Shown: positions 44,493 through 57,252, counted from the stretch's first letter. The stretch is 64,000 nt of DNA from Pseudomonas pseudonitroreducens (GCF_021603645.1 NZ_BQHJ01000002.1:124001-188000); one strand, 5' to 3'. A program made the numbers and translations. Notes: a model not told the origin generated them from the sequence alone.

Positions 44493-44603
44493 GACCCGAC
44501 TCCCTGGGAAAACGATCTCCGTCAGCGCGAGTAGCGCTATCGGTCCGCCATTCTGACCTGAGCGCGTGCAGGAGGTGAACTGCTGCGGCGATTGGCAGCG
44601 CTC

Positions 44604-46516
<1,913 letters not shown>

Positions 46517-46520
<4 letters not shown>

Positions 46521-47923
46521 GCCTTTGCCTCGGCCAGCAGCGGCAGCTGCGCGACGAAGCCGGGCTCATCATCGAGCTGGCGCAGGTCGAGCCAGAGCGC
46601 GTCGTCATCGATGCGCCCGAGCACCGGGATCGGCAGGCAGCGCAGGCGCTCCTCCAGGTCCAGCAGCGCGCGGCCGCGCTGGCGCTTGGGCTGGTTCGGA
46701 CGCAGGCACAGTGCGGCGCTGGGCAGGCGGGCGACGGGCTGCGCACCGCTGCCGATCATGCCCAGGGCATCCACGGCGCCGACGCTCCAGCTTTCGCCCA
46801 GCAGCGCCGCCAGGGCTGGCGCCAGGCGCTCGGCCTGAACACGGATATCGGCCTGCGCGCGGCTGAGCAGGCGCAGGCTGGTGAGACGTTCGGCGAGGCG
46901 GTCCGGATCGCGATACAGGTTGAGCACGGCCTCCAGTGCGGCAAGTGTCAGTTTGTCCACGCGCAGGGCGCGCTTGAGCGGATTCTTCTTGATCCGCCCG
47001 ATCAGTTCCTTGCTGCCGAGGATCAGCCCTGCCTGCGGGCCACCGAGCAGCTTGTCGCCACTGAAGGTGACGATGTCGGCGCCGTCGCGCAGGGCTTCCT
47101 GCACGGTGGGTTCCTTGGGCAGGCCCCAGCGGGTGAGATCGACCAGCGTGCCGCTGCCCAGGTCCTCCAGCAGCGGCAGGCCGTGGGCGTGGGCGATCTG
47201 CGCCAGCTGCGGAGTGGCGACACTGGCGGTGAAGCCCTGCACGCTGTAGTTGCTGGTGTGCACGCGCATCAGCAGGCCCGAGCGCGGGCCGATGACGGCT
47301 TCATAGTCCTTGGCGTGGGTGCGGTTGGTGGTGCCGACCTCGACCAGCTTTACGCCGGCGCGGGACATGATGTCGGGGATACGGAAGGCGCCGCCGATCT
47401 CGATCAGCTCGCCGCGGGAGATGATGCCTTCCTTGCGCGCCCCCAGGCTGTTGAGCGCCAGCAGCACCGCGGCGGCGTTGTTGTTGACCACAGTGACAGC
47501 CTCGGCACCGGTCAGCTCGCGGATCAGCCCGGTGATGAGGTCGTCGCGATCGCCTCGCTTGCCAGTGGCAAGGTCGAACTCGAGGTTGAGCGGATAGCGC
47601 GCGGCCAGCGTGATGGCTTCGATGGCCTCCTCCGGCAGCAGGGCGCGGCCGAGGTTGGTGTGCAGCACCGTGCCGGTCAGGTTGAACACCCGCCGCACAC
47701 GGCTGGCGTGGTGCGCGGCGAGCCGCTCGCCAGCGCGGCCGGCAAGCACCGAGTCTTCCAGTTCGACGGCGGCCAGTTGCCCGTGGCGCATCGGTTCGCG
47801 CAGTTCTTCGAGCAAGTCACGCAGGGTCTTGAGCAGGGCCTCGCGGCCATAGCGTTGCTGCAACGGCTGGCAGGCCGGGCTGCGCAGCAGCCGGTCGATG
47901 GAGGGCAGGCGTACCGAGGTCAT
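46517..47923 (-). CDS. selA: SelA, L-seryl-tRNA(Sec) selenium transferase
   Basis: A 468-residue PLP enzyme. [15 protein letters not shown] contains the PLP lysine; YDLE-type region [11 protein letters not shown]-like [18 protein letters not shown] is the substrate part. Converts seryl-tRNA-Sec to selenocysteinyl-tRNA using selenophosphate. First gene of the selA-selB pair; both overlap. Selenophosphate synthetase SelD is not in this window. Confidence 0.95.
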
Positions 47924-47961
47924 GGACGAACCTTGTGCAGGGGACGATGGCTGGAGTCAGT

Positions 47962-48049
47962 GTAGGGCGTATAACCGTTCGCGGTTATACGCCACCCCAG
48001 CCGAGACGAAGCTGATGGCGGATAACGCGTGCCGCGTTATGCGCCCTAC
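47962..48049. repeat. palindromic intergenic repeat, family C
   Basis: GTAGGGCGTATAACCG...TTATGCGCCCTAC, 88 bp, between fdhE and selA on the minus strand. Same family as 27767, 30910 and 31052. Confidence 0.85.
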
Positions 48050-48060
48050 GAAGAGCAGAT

Positions 48061-48993
48061 TCAGCCACCGCCGCCCGGCGCCAGCAGCAGGTTCGGCGCG
48101 CTGCGCAGGTAGCCATCCTCGGCAAGGCGGATGTCCAGCGCCAGGCTGGCCAGGTCGTCCGCCTGGGCCTCGGCGTGCTTGTCGTGCTGCAGGTAGAACT
48201 GTTTGAGATAGGACTGGCAGCCAGGGCAGGTCTCGGCCTTGAGCGGCGCCTGGTCGCTGGCCACGCCTTCACGCTGCAGCGAGTAGTAGGCCAGGCCCTT
48301 GCTCTCGGCGCAGTGGCTGCACTTCACGCGCACGTAGTGCCATTCGCAGGAGCACAGCGAGCAGGACAGGTAACGCAGGCCGGCGTGCTTGCCCTGATGG
48401 CGGACCATCCCCGCCACCGGCGGCGCGCCGCAGGCCGGGCAAAGGGTCTGGCTGTCGGTCTCGGCCAGGGTGTCGTCCGGCAGTTGCAGCAACCATTGGC
48501 TGAAGGCGACCTGCAGCACGGCGCCGAGGAACGGCACCAGCGCCGGCGGCAACAGGTCGAACTGGCCGTTGAGCAGCCCCAGCGCCCAGGCCTTTCGCTG
48601 GCCGGAGTCGGCGCTGCGCAGGGTTTTCAGTGCTTCGACCACCGCCGGGTTGGCGGTCAGTTCATAAGCATCGAGGAAGGCGTCCAGCAGCGGTAGCCAG
48701 GCGCCCTCACGCACCAGCACTTCATAGGCCAGCGGCGGCATGCGGTGCTCACGGCTGCGCGCCAATGCGGCGGCGTCCGGTGAGGGCAGGAACAGCTTGC
48801 GATCGAGCAGCGCCTGCTGGATGTCGCAGACACCGGCGATCAGTTCGAGATAGCCCTGCAGGGGATTGCCCGGCGCCAGTTGGCGCAGACGGGCAGAGCG
48901 GCGGGAGAACAGATCGGCAGACGGCAGGTTGAACAGGGGCGGAATGTTGGCGGCAGCTTCGATCTGCCCGGGTTCGAGAATTCGGCCTGACAC
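48061..48993 (-). CDS. fdhE: FdhE, formate dehydrogenase accessory protein
   Basis: A 310-residue FdhE with four rubredoxin-like CxxC knuckles: CPACGAPP, CSLCSCEW, CSHCAESKG and CPGCQSYLK. It is a cytoplasmic, Tat-related assembly factor that proofreads the respiratory formate dehydrogenase before export. Located between fdnI and selA, 125 bp after fdnI. Confidence 0.93.
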   Translation of the reverse strand: MSGRILEPGQIEAAANIPPLFNLPSADLFSRRSARLRQLAPGNPLQGYLELIAGVCDIQQALLDRKLFLPSPDAAALARSREHRMPPLAYEVLVREGAWLPLLDAFLDAYELTANPAVVEALKTLRSADSGQRKAWALGLLNGQFDLLPPALVPFLGAVLQVAFSQWLLQLPDDTLAETDSQTLCPACGAPPVAGMVRHQGKHAGLRYLSCSLCSCEWHYVRVKCSHCAESKGLAYYSLQREGVASDQAPLKAETCPGCQSYLKQFYLQHDKHAEAQADDLASLALDIRLAEDGYLRSAPNLLLAPGGGG

Positions 48994-49118
48994 GCAGGAC
49001 TCCTTGTTGAAGGGGGCGGGGGCCGAAAGAGCCCCTCACCCTGACCCTCCCCCGGGAGGGAGAGGGGACTGTCAGTACCGGCTGGAGGATCAGCGCCTGC
49101 CGGCGATTACGTCGAGCG

Positions 49119-49745
49119 TCAGTGTCCCTTGCCCTTGTCCACGTCCTTGAGCCAGGCGGCGTGGTGCTTGCGCGCCCAGCCGCGGCTGACCCAGCCATAG
49201 AGCATGGCGCCCATCGAACCCTTCACCCAGATTCCGGCGTAGATGTGCACCAGGATGCTGCAGATGAGCACGAAGGCAGCGAAAGCATGCAGCAGCGAGG
49301 CGACGCGGATGATGTCGATGCCGAAGAAGTGGCTGAAGTACGCACGCCACATCACCAGACCGGTCACCAGCAGCACCAGCATGCACAGCAGCAGGGTCCA
49401 GAACAGCAGCTTCTGCCCGGCGTTGTAGCGGCCGACCTCCGGGAGGTTTTCCTCGCGGTTGGTGACCACGTCACGCCACTGCTTCAACCACTGCACGTCG
49501 CGCTTTTCCACCAGGTTGTGGTGGGCGAAGCGAATCACCAGGCCGAGGAAGAACAGGAACATCGCCACCCCGAGGAAGGGATGGAGGATGCGCGTCCACG
49601 GCCCGCCGCCGAACAGGTTGGTCAGCCAGAACATGGCCGGGTGGAACAGCGCCAGCCCCGAAAGGCCGGCGAGGAAGAACAGAATGGCCACCATCCAGTG
49701 GTTGCTCCGTTCGTTGGCGTTGTAACGCTGGATATCTTTTTTCAT
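49119..49745 (-). CDS. fdnI: FdnI, formate dehydrogenase cytochrome b556 subunit
   Basis: A 208-residue four-helix membrane subunit with conserved His for two b haems (NHWMVAILFFLAGLSG, HPFLGVAMF and LLHAFAAFVLI). It takes electrons from FdnH and reduces quinone. MKKDIQRYNANERSNHW is the typical cytoplasmic start. Follows fdnH by 57 bp. Confidence 0.93.
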   Translation of the reverse strand: MKKDIQRYNANERSNHWMVAILFFLAGLSGLALFHPAMFWLTNLFGGGPWTRILHPFLGVAMFLFFLGLVIRFAHHNLVEKRDVQWLKQWRDVVTNREENLPEVGRYNAGQKLLFWTLLLCMLVLLVTGLVMWRAYFSHFFGIDIIRVASLLHAFAAFVLICSILVHIYAGIWVKGSMGAMLYGWVSRGWARKHHAAWLKDVDKGKGH

Positions 49746-49802
49746 GTCGTCGGGCTCCTTGCTGCCCTTTTCCGCCTCCCCCGGGAGGAAGGCGGAAGTC
49801 AG

Positions 49803-50735
49803 TCAGCGGGGATCGCGCGGATCGTAGCCATGCACCGAAGGATCGACCTTGTGCACCGGCGCCTGCGGGTCGGGACCGTCTTCCTCGTCCTCCTCGACCC
49901 GGTTGGGGCCGATGCGGGTGTAGTGGAAGAACCCGGCCAGCACCACGCCCGCCATGGCCAGCAGGCCCAGCGGCTTGGTCAGGCCCTTCCACAGGCTGAC
50001 CATCGGGCTGATGGCCGGCTTGTCGGGCAGGCCGGCGTAGAGCGAAGGCTGGTCGTTGTGGTGCAGCACGTACATGACGTGCGTGCCGCCCACGCCTTGG
50101 GGGTCATACAGGCCGGCGTTCTCGAAGCCACGGGACTTCAGGTCCTCGATGCGCTCGGCGGCGTGTTCCTTCATGTCCTCCTTGGTGCCGAAGACGATGG
50201 CGCCGGTCGGGCAGGTCTTCACGCAGGCCGGCTCCATGCCCACCGCCACGCGGTCGGAACACAGGGTGCACTTGTACGCCTTGTGGTCCTTCTGCGAGAT
50301 GCGCGGGATGTTGAAGGGGCAGCCGGTGATGCAGTAGCCACAGCCGATGCAGTGGTCCTGGTTGAAGTCGACGATGCCGTTGGCGTACTTCACGATCGCA
50401 CCAGGGCTCGGGCAGGCCTTCAGGCAGCCGGGCTCCTCGCAGTGCATGCAGCCGTCCTTGCGGATCAGCCACTCCAGGTTGCCGGCCGGGTTCTCATGCT
50501 CGGTGAAGCGCATGACCGTCCAGGACTGGTCCGTGAGGTCGATCGGGTTGTCGTAGGTGCCGTGGTTGTGGCCGACCTCATCGCGCAGCTCGTTCCATTC
50601 CGAGCAGGCGACCTGGCAAGCCTTGCAGCCGATGCACTTGGACACGTCGATCAGCTTGGCCACTTCCTGCTCGTGCCGCACCGAGGGTGACGGCAAGGTC
50701 GTGGCGGAGCGGGCGTAGATGTCTTGACTACTCAT
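49803..50735 (-). CDS. fdnH: FdnH, formate dehydrogenase iron-sulfur subunit
   Basis: A 310-residue subunit with four 4Fe-4S clusters ([55 protein letters not shown]) and a single C-terminal transmembrane helix that anchors it in the periplasmic side of the membrane. Transfers electrons from FdnG to FdnI. Starts 8 bp after the fdnG stop. Confidence 0.95.
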   Translation of the reverse strand: MSSQDIYARSATTLPSPSVRHEQEVAKLIDVSKCIGCKACQVACSEWNELRDEVGHNHGTYDNPIDLTDQSWTVMRFTEHENPAGNLEWLIRKDGCMHCEEPGCLKACPSPGAIVKYANGIVDFNQDHCIGCGYCITGCPFNIPRISQKDHKAYKCTLCSDRVAVGMEPACVKTCPTGAIVFGTKEDMKEHAAERIEDLKSRGFENAGLYDPQGVGGTHVMYVLHHNDQPSLYAGLPDKPAISPMVSLWKGLTKPLGLLAMAGVVLAGFFHYTRIGPNRVEEDEEDGPDPQAPVHKVDPSVHGYDPRDPR

Positions 50736-50743
50736 GCGTCACC

Positions 50744-53700
50744 TCACGCCTTTTCCACGTTGACGAGGAAGGATTTGAACTCCGGCGTCTGCGTGTTCCC
50801 GTCACCCACGAAGGGCGTCAGGGTGTTGGTCAGGTAGCCGTTGCGCGCCACGCCGGAGAAGCCCCAGTGCAGGGGAATGCCCACGTGGTGCACGGTCTGG
50901 CCGTTGACCTGCAGCGGTCGAATACGCTTGGTCACCACCGCTACCGCCTTGATGAAGCCGCGGTTGGAGGAGACCTTCACAAGGTCGCCGGCCTTGATGC
51001 CGAGCTCCTTGGCCAGCGCCTCGCCGATCTCGACGAACTGTTCCGGCTGGACGATGGCATTCAGACGGCAATGCTTGGTCCAGAAGTGGAAATGCTCGGT
51101 GAGCCGGTAGGTGGTCGCGGCATAGGGGAACTCCTTCGCCGTGCCGAACAGCTCCATGTCGTTCTTGAACACCCGCGCCGCCGGGCTGCTGATCGCCTGC
51201 GGGTTCTTGTGCAGCGGGTTGACGCCGATCGGCGTCTCGAACGGCTCGTAGTGTTCGGGGAACGGGCCCTCGGCCATCTTGTCGACGGCAAAGAAGCGCG
51301 CCACGCCTTCGGGGTTCATGATGAACGGATTCATCCCCGCTTCCGGCGCCACGTCGGCCTTGAAGTCCGGGACATCGGTGCCACCCCAGGCCTTGCCGTT
51401 CCACCACACCAGACGTTTCTTCAACGGGTCCCAGGGCTTGCCGCTGACGTCCGCCGAAGCGCGGTTGTAGAGGATCCGCCGGTTGGCCGGCCACGCCCAG
51501 GCCCAGCCCAGGGTCTGCCCCATGGCGTATGGGTCGCTGTTGTCGCGGCGGGCCATCTGGTTGCCCTGTTGCGTCCAGGAACCGGCGAAGATCCAGCAGC
51601 CGCTGGCGGTGCTGCCGTCATCGCGCAGCAGCGCGAAGGCCGGAAGCTGCTCGCCGGCTTTCGCCAGGACCATGCCATTGTTGGGATCGACCAGGTCGGC
51701 CAGCGCCTTGCCGTTGTACTCCTTGGCGATCTCTTCCGGGGTCGGTTCGTCCGGCGTCAGGTACGGCCAGTCGAGCCCCAGGATCGGGTCGGGGAAGGCG
51801 CCGCCATCCTTGCGATAGGCCGCCTGCAGGCGATGCAGCAGCCCGCTCATGATGGCGATGTCGGTACGTGCCTCACCCGGCGGCTCGGCGCCTTTCCAGT
51901 GCCACTGCAGCCAGCGGCCGGAGTTGACGATGGAGCCGTCCTCCTCGGCGAAGCAACTGGTGGGCAGGCGGAACACCGTGGTCTGGATGGCCTTGGTATC
52001 GACGTCGTTGTGCTCGCCGGCGTTGCGCCAGAACTCGGAGGTTTCGGTGGCCAGCGGGTCCATCACCACCATCCACTTCAGCTTGGCCAGCGCAGCGCTG
52101 ACCTTGGCCTTGTTGGGGAACGAGGCGAGGGGGTTGAAGCCCTGGCAGAAGTAACCGTTGACCTTGCCCTGGTACATCATGTCGAAGTAGCGCAGCACGT
52201 CGTAGCCGGCGCCCGGCATGTCCAGCTTGGGCAGCCAGTCGTAGCACCAGTTGTTGTCCTTGGTGGCGGACTTGCCGAACCAGGACTTCATCAGGCTGAC
52301 GTGGAACTTGGGATAGTTCTGCCAGTAGGACAGTTGCCCCGGGCGCAGCGGTTTGCTGGTGCGCTTGGTGATGTAGGCGTTGTAGTCCTGCTCCGCATCC
52401 ATGCCCAGGGTCAGGTAGCCGGGCAGCGAGTTGGACAGCAGCCCGAGGTCGGTCAGGCCCTGGATGTTGGAGTGACCGCGCAGGGCGTTCATGCCGCCGC
52501 CTGGCATGCCGATGTTGCCCAGCAGCAACTGGACCATCGCGCCGGTGCGGATCATCTGCGCGCCGACCGAGTGCTGAGTCCAGCCCAGGGCGTACATGAT
52601 GGTCATGACCTTGCCCGGCGCCGCGGTGGTGGAAATTTCCTCCCACACCTTGAGCATCATGTCCTTGGGCGTGCCGCAGATGTTGCTCACCACGTCCGGC
52701 GTATAGCGGCTGTAGTGCTGCTTCATCAGGTTGAACACACAGCGCGGGTGCGTCAGGGTCGGGTCGACCTTGGCGAAACCGTCCTCGCCCAGCTCGTATT
52801 GCCAGGAGGACTTGTCCGGGTAGGTGCGCTTCTCCGCGTCGTAGCCATTGAACAGGCCGTCGTCGAAGCCGAAGCCTTCCTTCACGATGAAGGAAACGTC
52901 GGTGTAGTTGTGCACGTATTCCTTCTGGTACCTGTCGTTTTCCAGGAGGAAATTGATCAGGCCGCCGAGGAAGGCGATGTCCGTGCCGGTGCGGATGGGC
53001 GCGTAATAGTCGGCCACCGAAGCGGAACGGGTGAATCGCGGGTCGACCACCAGCAGGCGCGCCTTGTTGTGCGCCTTGGCTTCGGTCACCCACTTGAAGC
53101 CGCACGGGTGCGCTTCAGCGGCGTTTCCGCCCATGATCAGGATCAGATCGGCATTCTTGATGTCGGTCCAATGGTTGGTCATGGCTCCACGGCCAAACGT
53201 CGGGGCAAGACTTGCCACCGTCGGGCCGTGTCAGACACGCGCTTGGTTGTCGAACGCCAGTAGTCCGAGGGAACGCATCACCTTGTGGGTGATGTAGCCA
53301 GCTTCGTTGGAAGATGCCGACGCGGCCAGGAAGCCGGTGGTCAGCCAGCGGTTCACCGTCTGGCCCTGGGCGTTCTTGGCGATGAAGTTGGCGTCGCGGT
53401 CGTCCTTCACCAGCTTGGCGATGCGATCCAGCGCCTCGTCCCAGCCGATGCGCTTCCACTCGCTGGAGCCGGCTTCGCGGATTTCGGGATACTTCAGGCG
53501 GTTCGGGCTATGGACGAAGTCCAGCAGGCCAGCGCCTTTGGGGCAGAGCGTGCCGCGGTTGACCGGGTGATCGGAATCACCCTCGATATGAATGATGTTC
53601 TGCGCGACGTTCTTCGCCGCATCACCCTGGCTGTACAGCAGGATGCCGCAACCTACCGAGCAGTACGGGCAGGTGTTGCGGGTCTCGACAGTGCGCGCAA

Positions 53701-53821
53701 GCTTGAAATGGCGGATCTGGTCTGCGAATGCATCCGGGGGTGCCATCCCGAGTGCAGCCAGGCTCGAACCTCCGAGTCCCACGGCGCAGACCTTGAAAAA
53801 TTGCCGACGGTTCATATCCAT
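50744..53821 (-). CDS. fdnG: FdnG, formate dehydrogenase major subunit (selenocysteine enzyme)
   Basis: A 1025-codon gene read through an in-frame TGA at 53231-53233 (residue 197). The context VUHGPTVASLA is the same as E. coli FdnG/FdoG, where U is selenocysteine ligating Mo or W. Residues 1-33 are a Tat signal (NRRQFFKVCAVGLGG); CPYCSVGCG carries the N-terminal 4Fe-4S cluster. It oxidises formate in the periplasm. The start at 53821 follows AGGAGACGCACG. If the UGA is read as stop, two fragments appear; that is the normal look of this gene. Operon fdnG-H-I-fdhE-selA-selB. Confidence 0.95.
53188..53230 (-). promoter_or_regulatory. SECIS-like hairpin after the Sec codon of fdnG
   Basis: Directly after TGA, CACGGCC pairs with GGCCGTG, and an inner stem GGCAA / TTGCC closes an apical GTC loop. 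The E. coli fdhF SECIS has the same position and a similar small apical loop (GGUCU-like). SelB should bind here to insert selenocysteine. Confidence 0.88.
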
Positions 53822-53974
53822 CGTGCGTCTCCTGATCAGGCAGCGTACGTCCGGTGCATAGCCGAACCCTTGCTGCTTAAAAGATAGCCAAGCGGGCGCG
53901 TTGCGCCAGCTTTGAGCGGGGCAGACCATGCACGCCGTCGATTTGCGGCGCATTGACGCGCGTCAGTACGTCAC

Positions 53975-54163
53975 TCAGAACGCACTGCCGAATACCCCCA
54001 AATGGGCAACGGGCGGGTAGGCACAAGAGATACTGTCACCGTCGGGGCGGCAGGCGGACTGCTGCCGATCCGGCTGGAGGGTTTCGTGCAGCCCGAGCAG
54101 GGCCACGCCGATGAGGGCAGCGAGCAGGTAATGGCGCGCATGTCTTCTTCTTATCGCTTTCAT
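53975..54163 (-). CDS. small membrane-anchored protein
   Basis: A 62-residue frame starting at 54163 with GGAGG five bases upstream. Basic N-terminus (KAIRRRHARHY), one hydrophobic helix (LLAALIGVALLGLHETL), and a polar tail with two Cys (SACRPDG, SCAYPP). No family known. Located between fdnG and fadH on the fdnG strand, 153 bp before it; could be transcribed with the fdn operon or be independent. Confidence 0.6.
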   Translation of the reverse strand: MKAIRRRHARHYLLAALIGVALLGLHETLQPDRQQSACRPDGDSISCAYPPVAHLGVFGSAF

Positions 54164-54353
54164 GACGACCTCCGTCACTTCAGCCTGCGATCGGGGCACA
54201 AGGCCCTGCCATAAGGTTCAGTCTGGAACCTGTGGCCAGTCTGTCAACCGAAGCGCTTGACCGAAATGCCCGAACGGCACGGCAGCCGGGCCGTTAACCG
54301 ACCCACCGCTGGCCCATTAGGGTGGCAGGACCTGATTGCCCAAGAGCTCATCC

Positions 54354-56375
54354 ATGTCGTCCGCCGCCCCCTACCCTCACCTGCTCGCCCCACTCGACCT
54401 GGGCTCCATCCAGTTGCGCAATCGCGTGGTGATGGGCTCGATGCACACCGGCCTGGAGGACCGCCTGTGGGACTTCGGCAAGCTCGCGGCCTACTACCGC
54501 GAGCGGGCGCGCGGCGGCGTCGGGCTGATCATCACCGGCGGCTTTGCGCCAAACCGCGAAGGCTGGCTGCTACCGCTTGGCAGCAGCCTGACCAGCGGTC
54601 TGCAAGTGCCGGCACACCGCCGCCTGACCCAGGCGGTGCACCGCGAGGGCGGGCGCATCCTGCTGCAGATCCTCCATGCCGGGCGCTATGGCTATCACCC
54701 GCTGGTGGTCTCGGCCTCAGCGGTGAAGTCACCGATCAGCTGGTTCGCCCCGCGCGAGCTGTCCGAGCGCGGCATCCTGCGCACCATCGCCGCTTTCGTG
54801 CGCTGCGCGAAGCTCGCCCATGCCGCGGGCTACGACGGCGTGGAGATCATGGGCAGCGAAGGCTACCTGCTGAACCAGTTCCTCTGCCCGCGCACCAACC
54901 AGCGTGACGACCGCTGGGGCGGTGACCTGGGCAACCGCATGCGGCTGCCGCTGGAGATCGTCCGCCGCACTCGCCGCGCGCTGGGCGAGCGCTTCGTCAT
55001 CAGCTACCGCCTGTCGCTGCTCGACCTGGTGGAAGGCGGCAACAGCTGGGACGAGGTACGAACCGTTGCGCGAGCCCTCGAAGGCGCCGGCATCGACCTG
55101 CTCAACAGCGGCGTCGGCTGGCACGAATCGCGGGTGCCGACCATCGTCACCTCGGTGCCGCGCGCGGCCTTCGCCGAGGTCACCGCACGCCTGCGCCGCG
55201 AGCTGCGCGTACCGGTAATTGCCAGCAACCGCATCAACACGCCGGAAGTCGCCGAGCAATTGCTCGCCGAAGGCCACGCCGACCTGGTGTCCATGGCCCG
55301 GCCATTGCTGGCCGACCCACAGTTCGTGGCAAAAGCCGCCGCCGGTCGGGCGACCTCAATCAACACCTGCATCGCCTGCAACCAGGCCTGCCTTGACCAC
55401 GCCTTCGCCAACCGCCGCGCCAGTTGCCTGGTCAACCCGCGTGCGGCGTTCGAGACCGAACTGCGCTACCGCAAGGCGCGCGTGCACAAGCGCATCGCAG
55501 TGGTCGGCGCGGGGCCGGCGGGGTTGTCCGCCGCCTGCGTCGCCGCCGAGCGCGGGCATCGGGTGACGCTGTTCGAGGCCGCCGGGGAGATTGGCGGACA
55601 GTTCAACCTGGCCAAGCGCGTACCGGGCAAGGAGGAATTCCACGAGACGCTGCGTTACTTCGCCGTTCGTCTGCAGGAACTCGACGTCGAGGTGCAACTG
55701 GGCCGGCGGATCGCTCGTGGCGAACTGCGCGGCGAATACGACGAGGTAATAGTCGCCACCGGCATCCAGCCGCGTACGCCATCGATCCCCGGCATCGGCC
55801 ACGCCAAGGTGCTCAGCTACCTCGACGTGCTGCGCGGCGCAGCGGTGGGCGCAAAGGTCGCGCTGATCGGTGCCGGCGGCATCGGCTTCGACGTGGCGAG
55901 CTTCCTGCTCACTGAACGCGAGGGGCCACAGCCGCTCGGCGAATGGCTCGGCCAGTGGGGGATCGACCTGGACAACGCCACGGCAGGCGGACTGATCGCG
56001 CCCATTGCCGTCGCACCCAATCGTCAGCTCTGGCTGCTGCAGCGCAAGGCCGGGCAACCGGGCGCCGGTCTGGGCAAGACCAGCGGCTGGGTGCACCGTG
56101 CACACCTCAGGCATCACGCTGTGCGAATGCTTGGCGGCATCGAGTACCTGCGCATCGACGATGATGGCCTGCACATCAGCGTCGATGGTCAGGAGCAATG
56201 CCTGGCCGTAGACAACGTGGTGATCTGCGCCGGCCAGGAGCCGCTGCTGGAACTGCAGCCGACGCTGGCGGCGGAGAACCTGCGCTACCACGTCATCGGC
56301 GGCGCCAGCGTGGCGCGGGAGCTGGACGCCAAGCGGGCGATCCGCGAGGGAGCGGAGCTGGCGGCGCGGCTGTAA
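54354..56375 (+). CDS. fadH: FadH, NADPH 2,4-dienoyl-CoA reductase
   Basis: A 673-residue flavoprotein: an Old-Yellow-Enzyme TIM barrel (1-330), 4Fe-4S Cys C339, C342, C346 and C358 (CIACNQACLDH), and a C-terminal FAD/NADPH domain (VVGAGPAGLSAAC, IGAGGIGFDV). Reduces 2,4-dienoyl-CoA in beta-oxidation of unsaturated fatty acids. ATG at 54354; the TTG upstream at 54336 has no ribosome site. Monocistronic. Confidence 0.93.
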   Translation: MSSAAPYPHLLAPLDLGSIQLRNRVVMGSMHTGLEDRLWDFGKLAAYYRERARGGVGLIITGGFAPNREGWLLPLGSSLTSGLQVPAHRRLTQAVHREGGRILLQILHAGRYGYHPLVVSASAVKSPISWFAPRELSERGILRTIAAFVRCAKLAHAAGYDGVEIMGSEGYLLNQFLCPRTNQRDDRWGGDLGNRMRLPLEIVRRTRRALGERFVISYRLSLLDLVEGGNSWDEVRTVARALEGAGIDLLNSGVGWHESRVPTIVTSVPRAAFAEVTARLRRELRVPVIASNRINTPEVAEQLLAEGHADLVSMARPLLADPQFVAKAAAGRATSINTCIACNQACLDHAFANRRASCLVNPRAAFETELRYRKARVHKRIAVVGAGPAGLSAACVAAERGHRVTLFEAAGEIGGQFNLAKRVPGKEEFHETLRYFAVRLQELDVEVQLGRRIARGELRGEYDEVIVATGIQPRTPSIPGIGHAKVLSYLDVLRGAAVGAKVALIGAGGIGFDVASFLLTEREGPQPLGEWLGQWGIDLDNATAGGLIAPIAVAPNRQLWLLQRKAGQPGAGLGKTSGWVHRAHLRHHAVRMLGGIEYLRIDDDGLHISVDGQEQCLAVDNVVICAGQEPLLELQPTLAAENLRYHVIGGASVARELDAKRAIREGAELAARL

Positions 56376-56850
56376 CGACATCATCCATGATGCCCTGGCG
56401 TAGCCGGAGGCCCATCGCGGACAGAGTCCGCTCCTACGTAAATGTCTGCTTCAGGTGCCGAACACCTCGCCAGCGCTCCCTGTAGGAGCGAGCTTGCTCG
56501 CGAACCGCCCGGCTCTGGAGCAGCCGGGAAGTCATCGCGGAGGCAGTCCGCTCCTGCGAGATACCCCTGCGCTTGGGCCATCCCTCACCCTGGCCCTCTC
56601 CCAAGGGCAGAGGGGACCGTTCGGTGCAGGATGAAACCTTCGCGTCAGTCGGCTCGGACTGCCCCCTCTCCCTGAGGGGAGGGTTGGGGTGAGAAGGGAA
56701 GACGCAGCGACGGACTATCCAGAGAAGACAGTTGCTCCTACACCAGGCTCAGCATGTGGGTAGGAGCGGATTCATCCGCGATCGCTTGAGACAGTGCCGG
56801 AATCCCACCCTGGGCTCGCGCCCATGGGGCGCTCCTGCAGGTCCGAGCAG
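56376..56850. other. 475-bp intergenic region with repeats
   Basis: Holds no supported gene. It contains a REP half (56481-56504) with a partner of the GCGGAGGCAGTCCGCTCC type ending near 56560, GCGGACAGAGTCCGCTCCTAC at 56417-56437, and a large inverted repeat at 56582-56696 with arms CTCACCCTGGCCCTCTCCC and GGGGAGGGTTGGGGTGAG. The latter is related to a shorter copy near 49035. Confidence 0.75.
56481..56560. repeat. REP element, mixed halves
   Basis: TGTAGGAGCGAGCTTGCTCG on the left, but the right half is GCAGTCCGCTCCTGCGAG of another REP subtype. Confidence 0.7.
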
Positions 56851-57252
56851 TCACCCCTCCAGCAACACCTTGATCGCCTGCAGGTCGCGCTCGACCCACT
56901 GGGCGTCGCGCTCGAAGGTGGCGTCGTCCATCTGCGGCTGACGCAGCAGGGTGAGTTGCAGCTCGCAGCCATCGCCATTGGCGATCAGCCGCAGTGGAAT
57001 GTGGATGGCCGGCGCCTGCTCCGGCAGCACGTCGTGGTCCAGCACGCCGAAGCCATTGCGCGGCGAAAAGCGCACACGCATCGGTCCCTGGGGCGTCGTC
57101 GCCAGCCAGAGGTCGCCCTCCAGCGGCTCGATGGCACTGCACAGGCCAGAGGCCCAATAAGGGAAATTCTTCGGCTCGGCGAGAAAATCGTAGGCTGCGT
57201 CACGGGCCCGCTCGATGCGGACACTGAGGACACGGGAAGCGCGGGTGGCCAT
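56851..57252 (-). CDS. SRPBCC-family protein
   Basis: A 133-residue START/Bet v 1-like (SRPBCC) protein: RVLSVRIERARDAAYDFLAEPKNFPYWASGL is the usual N-terminus (polyketide cyclase/dehydrase and lipid transport family). Function unknown. Start at 57252 has GGAGA eight bases upstream; 57267 is an alternative. Confidence 0.8.
   Translation of the reverse strand: MATRASRVLSVRIERARDAAYDFLAEPKNFPYWASGLCSAIEPLEGDLWLATTPQGPMRVRFSPRNGFGVLDHDVLPEQAPAIHIPLRLIANGDGCELQLTLLRQPQMDDATFERDAQWVERDLQAIKVLLEG

Noticed and set aside
50687-53263. 858-codon open frame on the plus strand opposite fdnG
   Set aside because: Antisense shadow of a high-GC gene; fdnG itself has motifs, signal peptide and operon context.
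53188-53821. fdnG as a pseudogene or two genes because of an internal stop
   Set aside because: The UGA is a conserved selenocysteine codon followed by a SECIS-like hairpin, with the Sec machinery encoded nearby.
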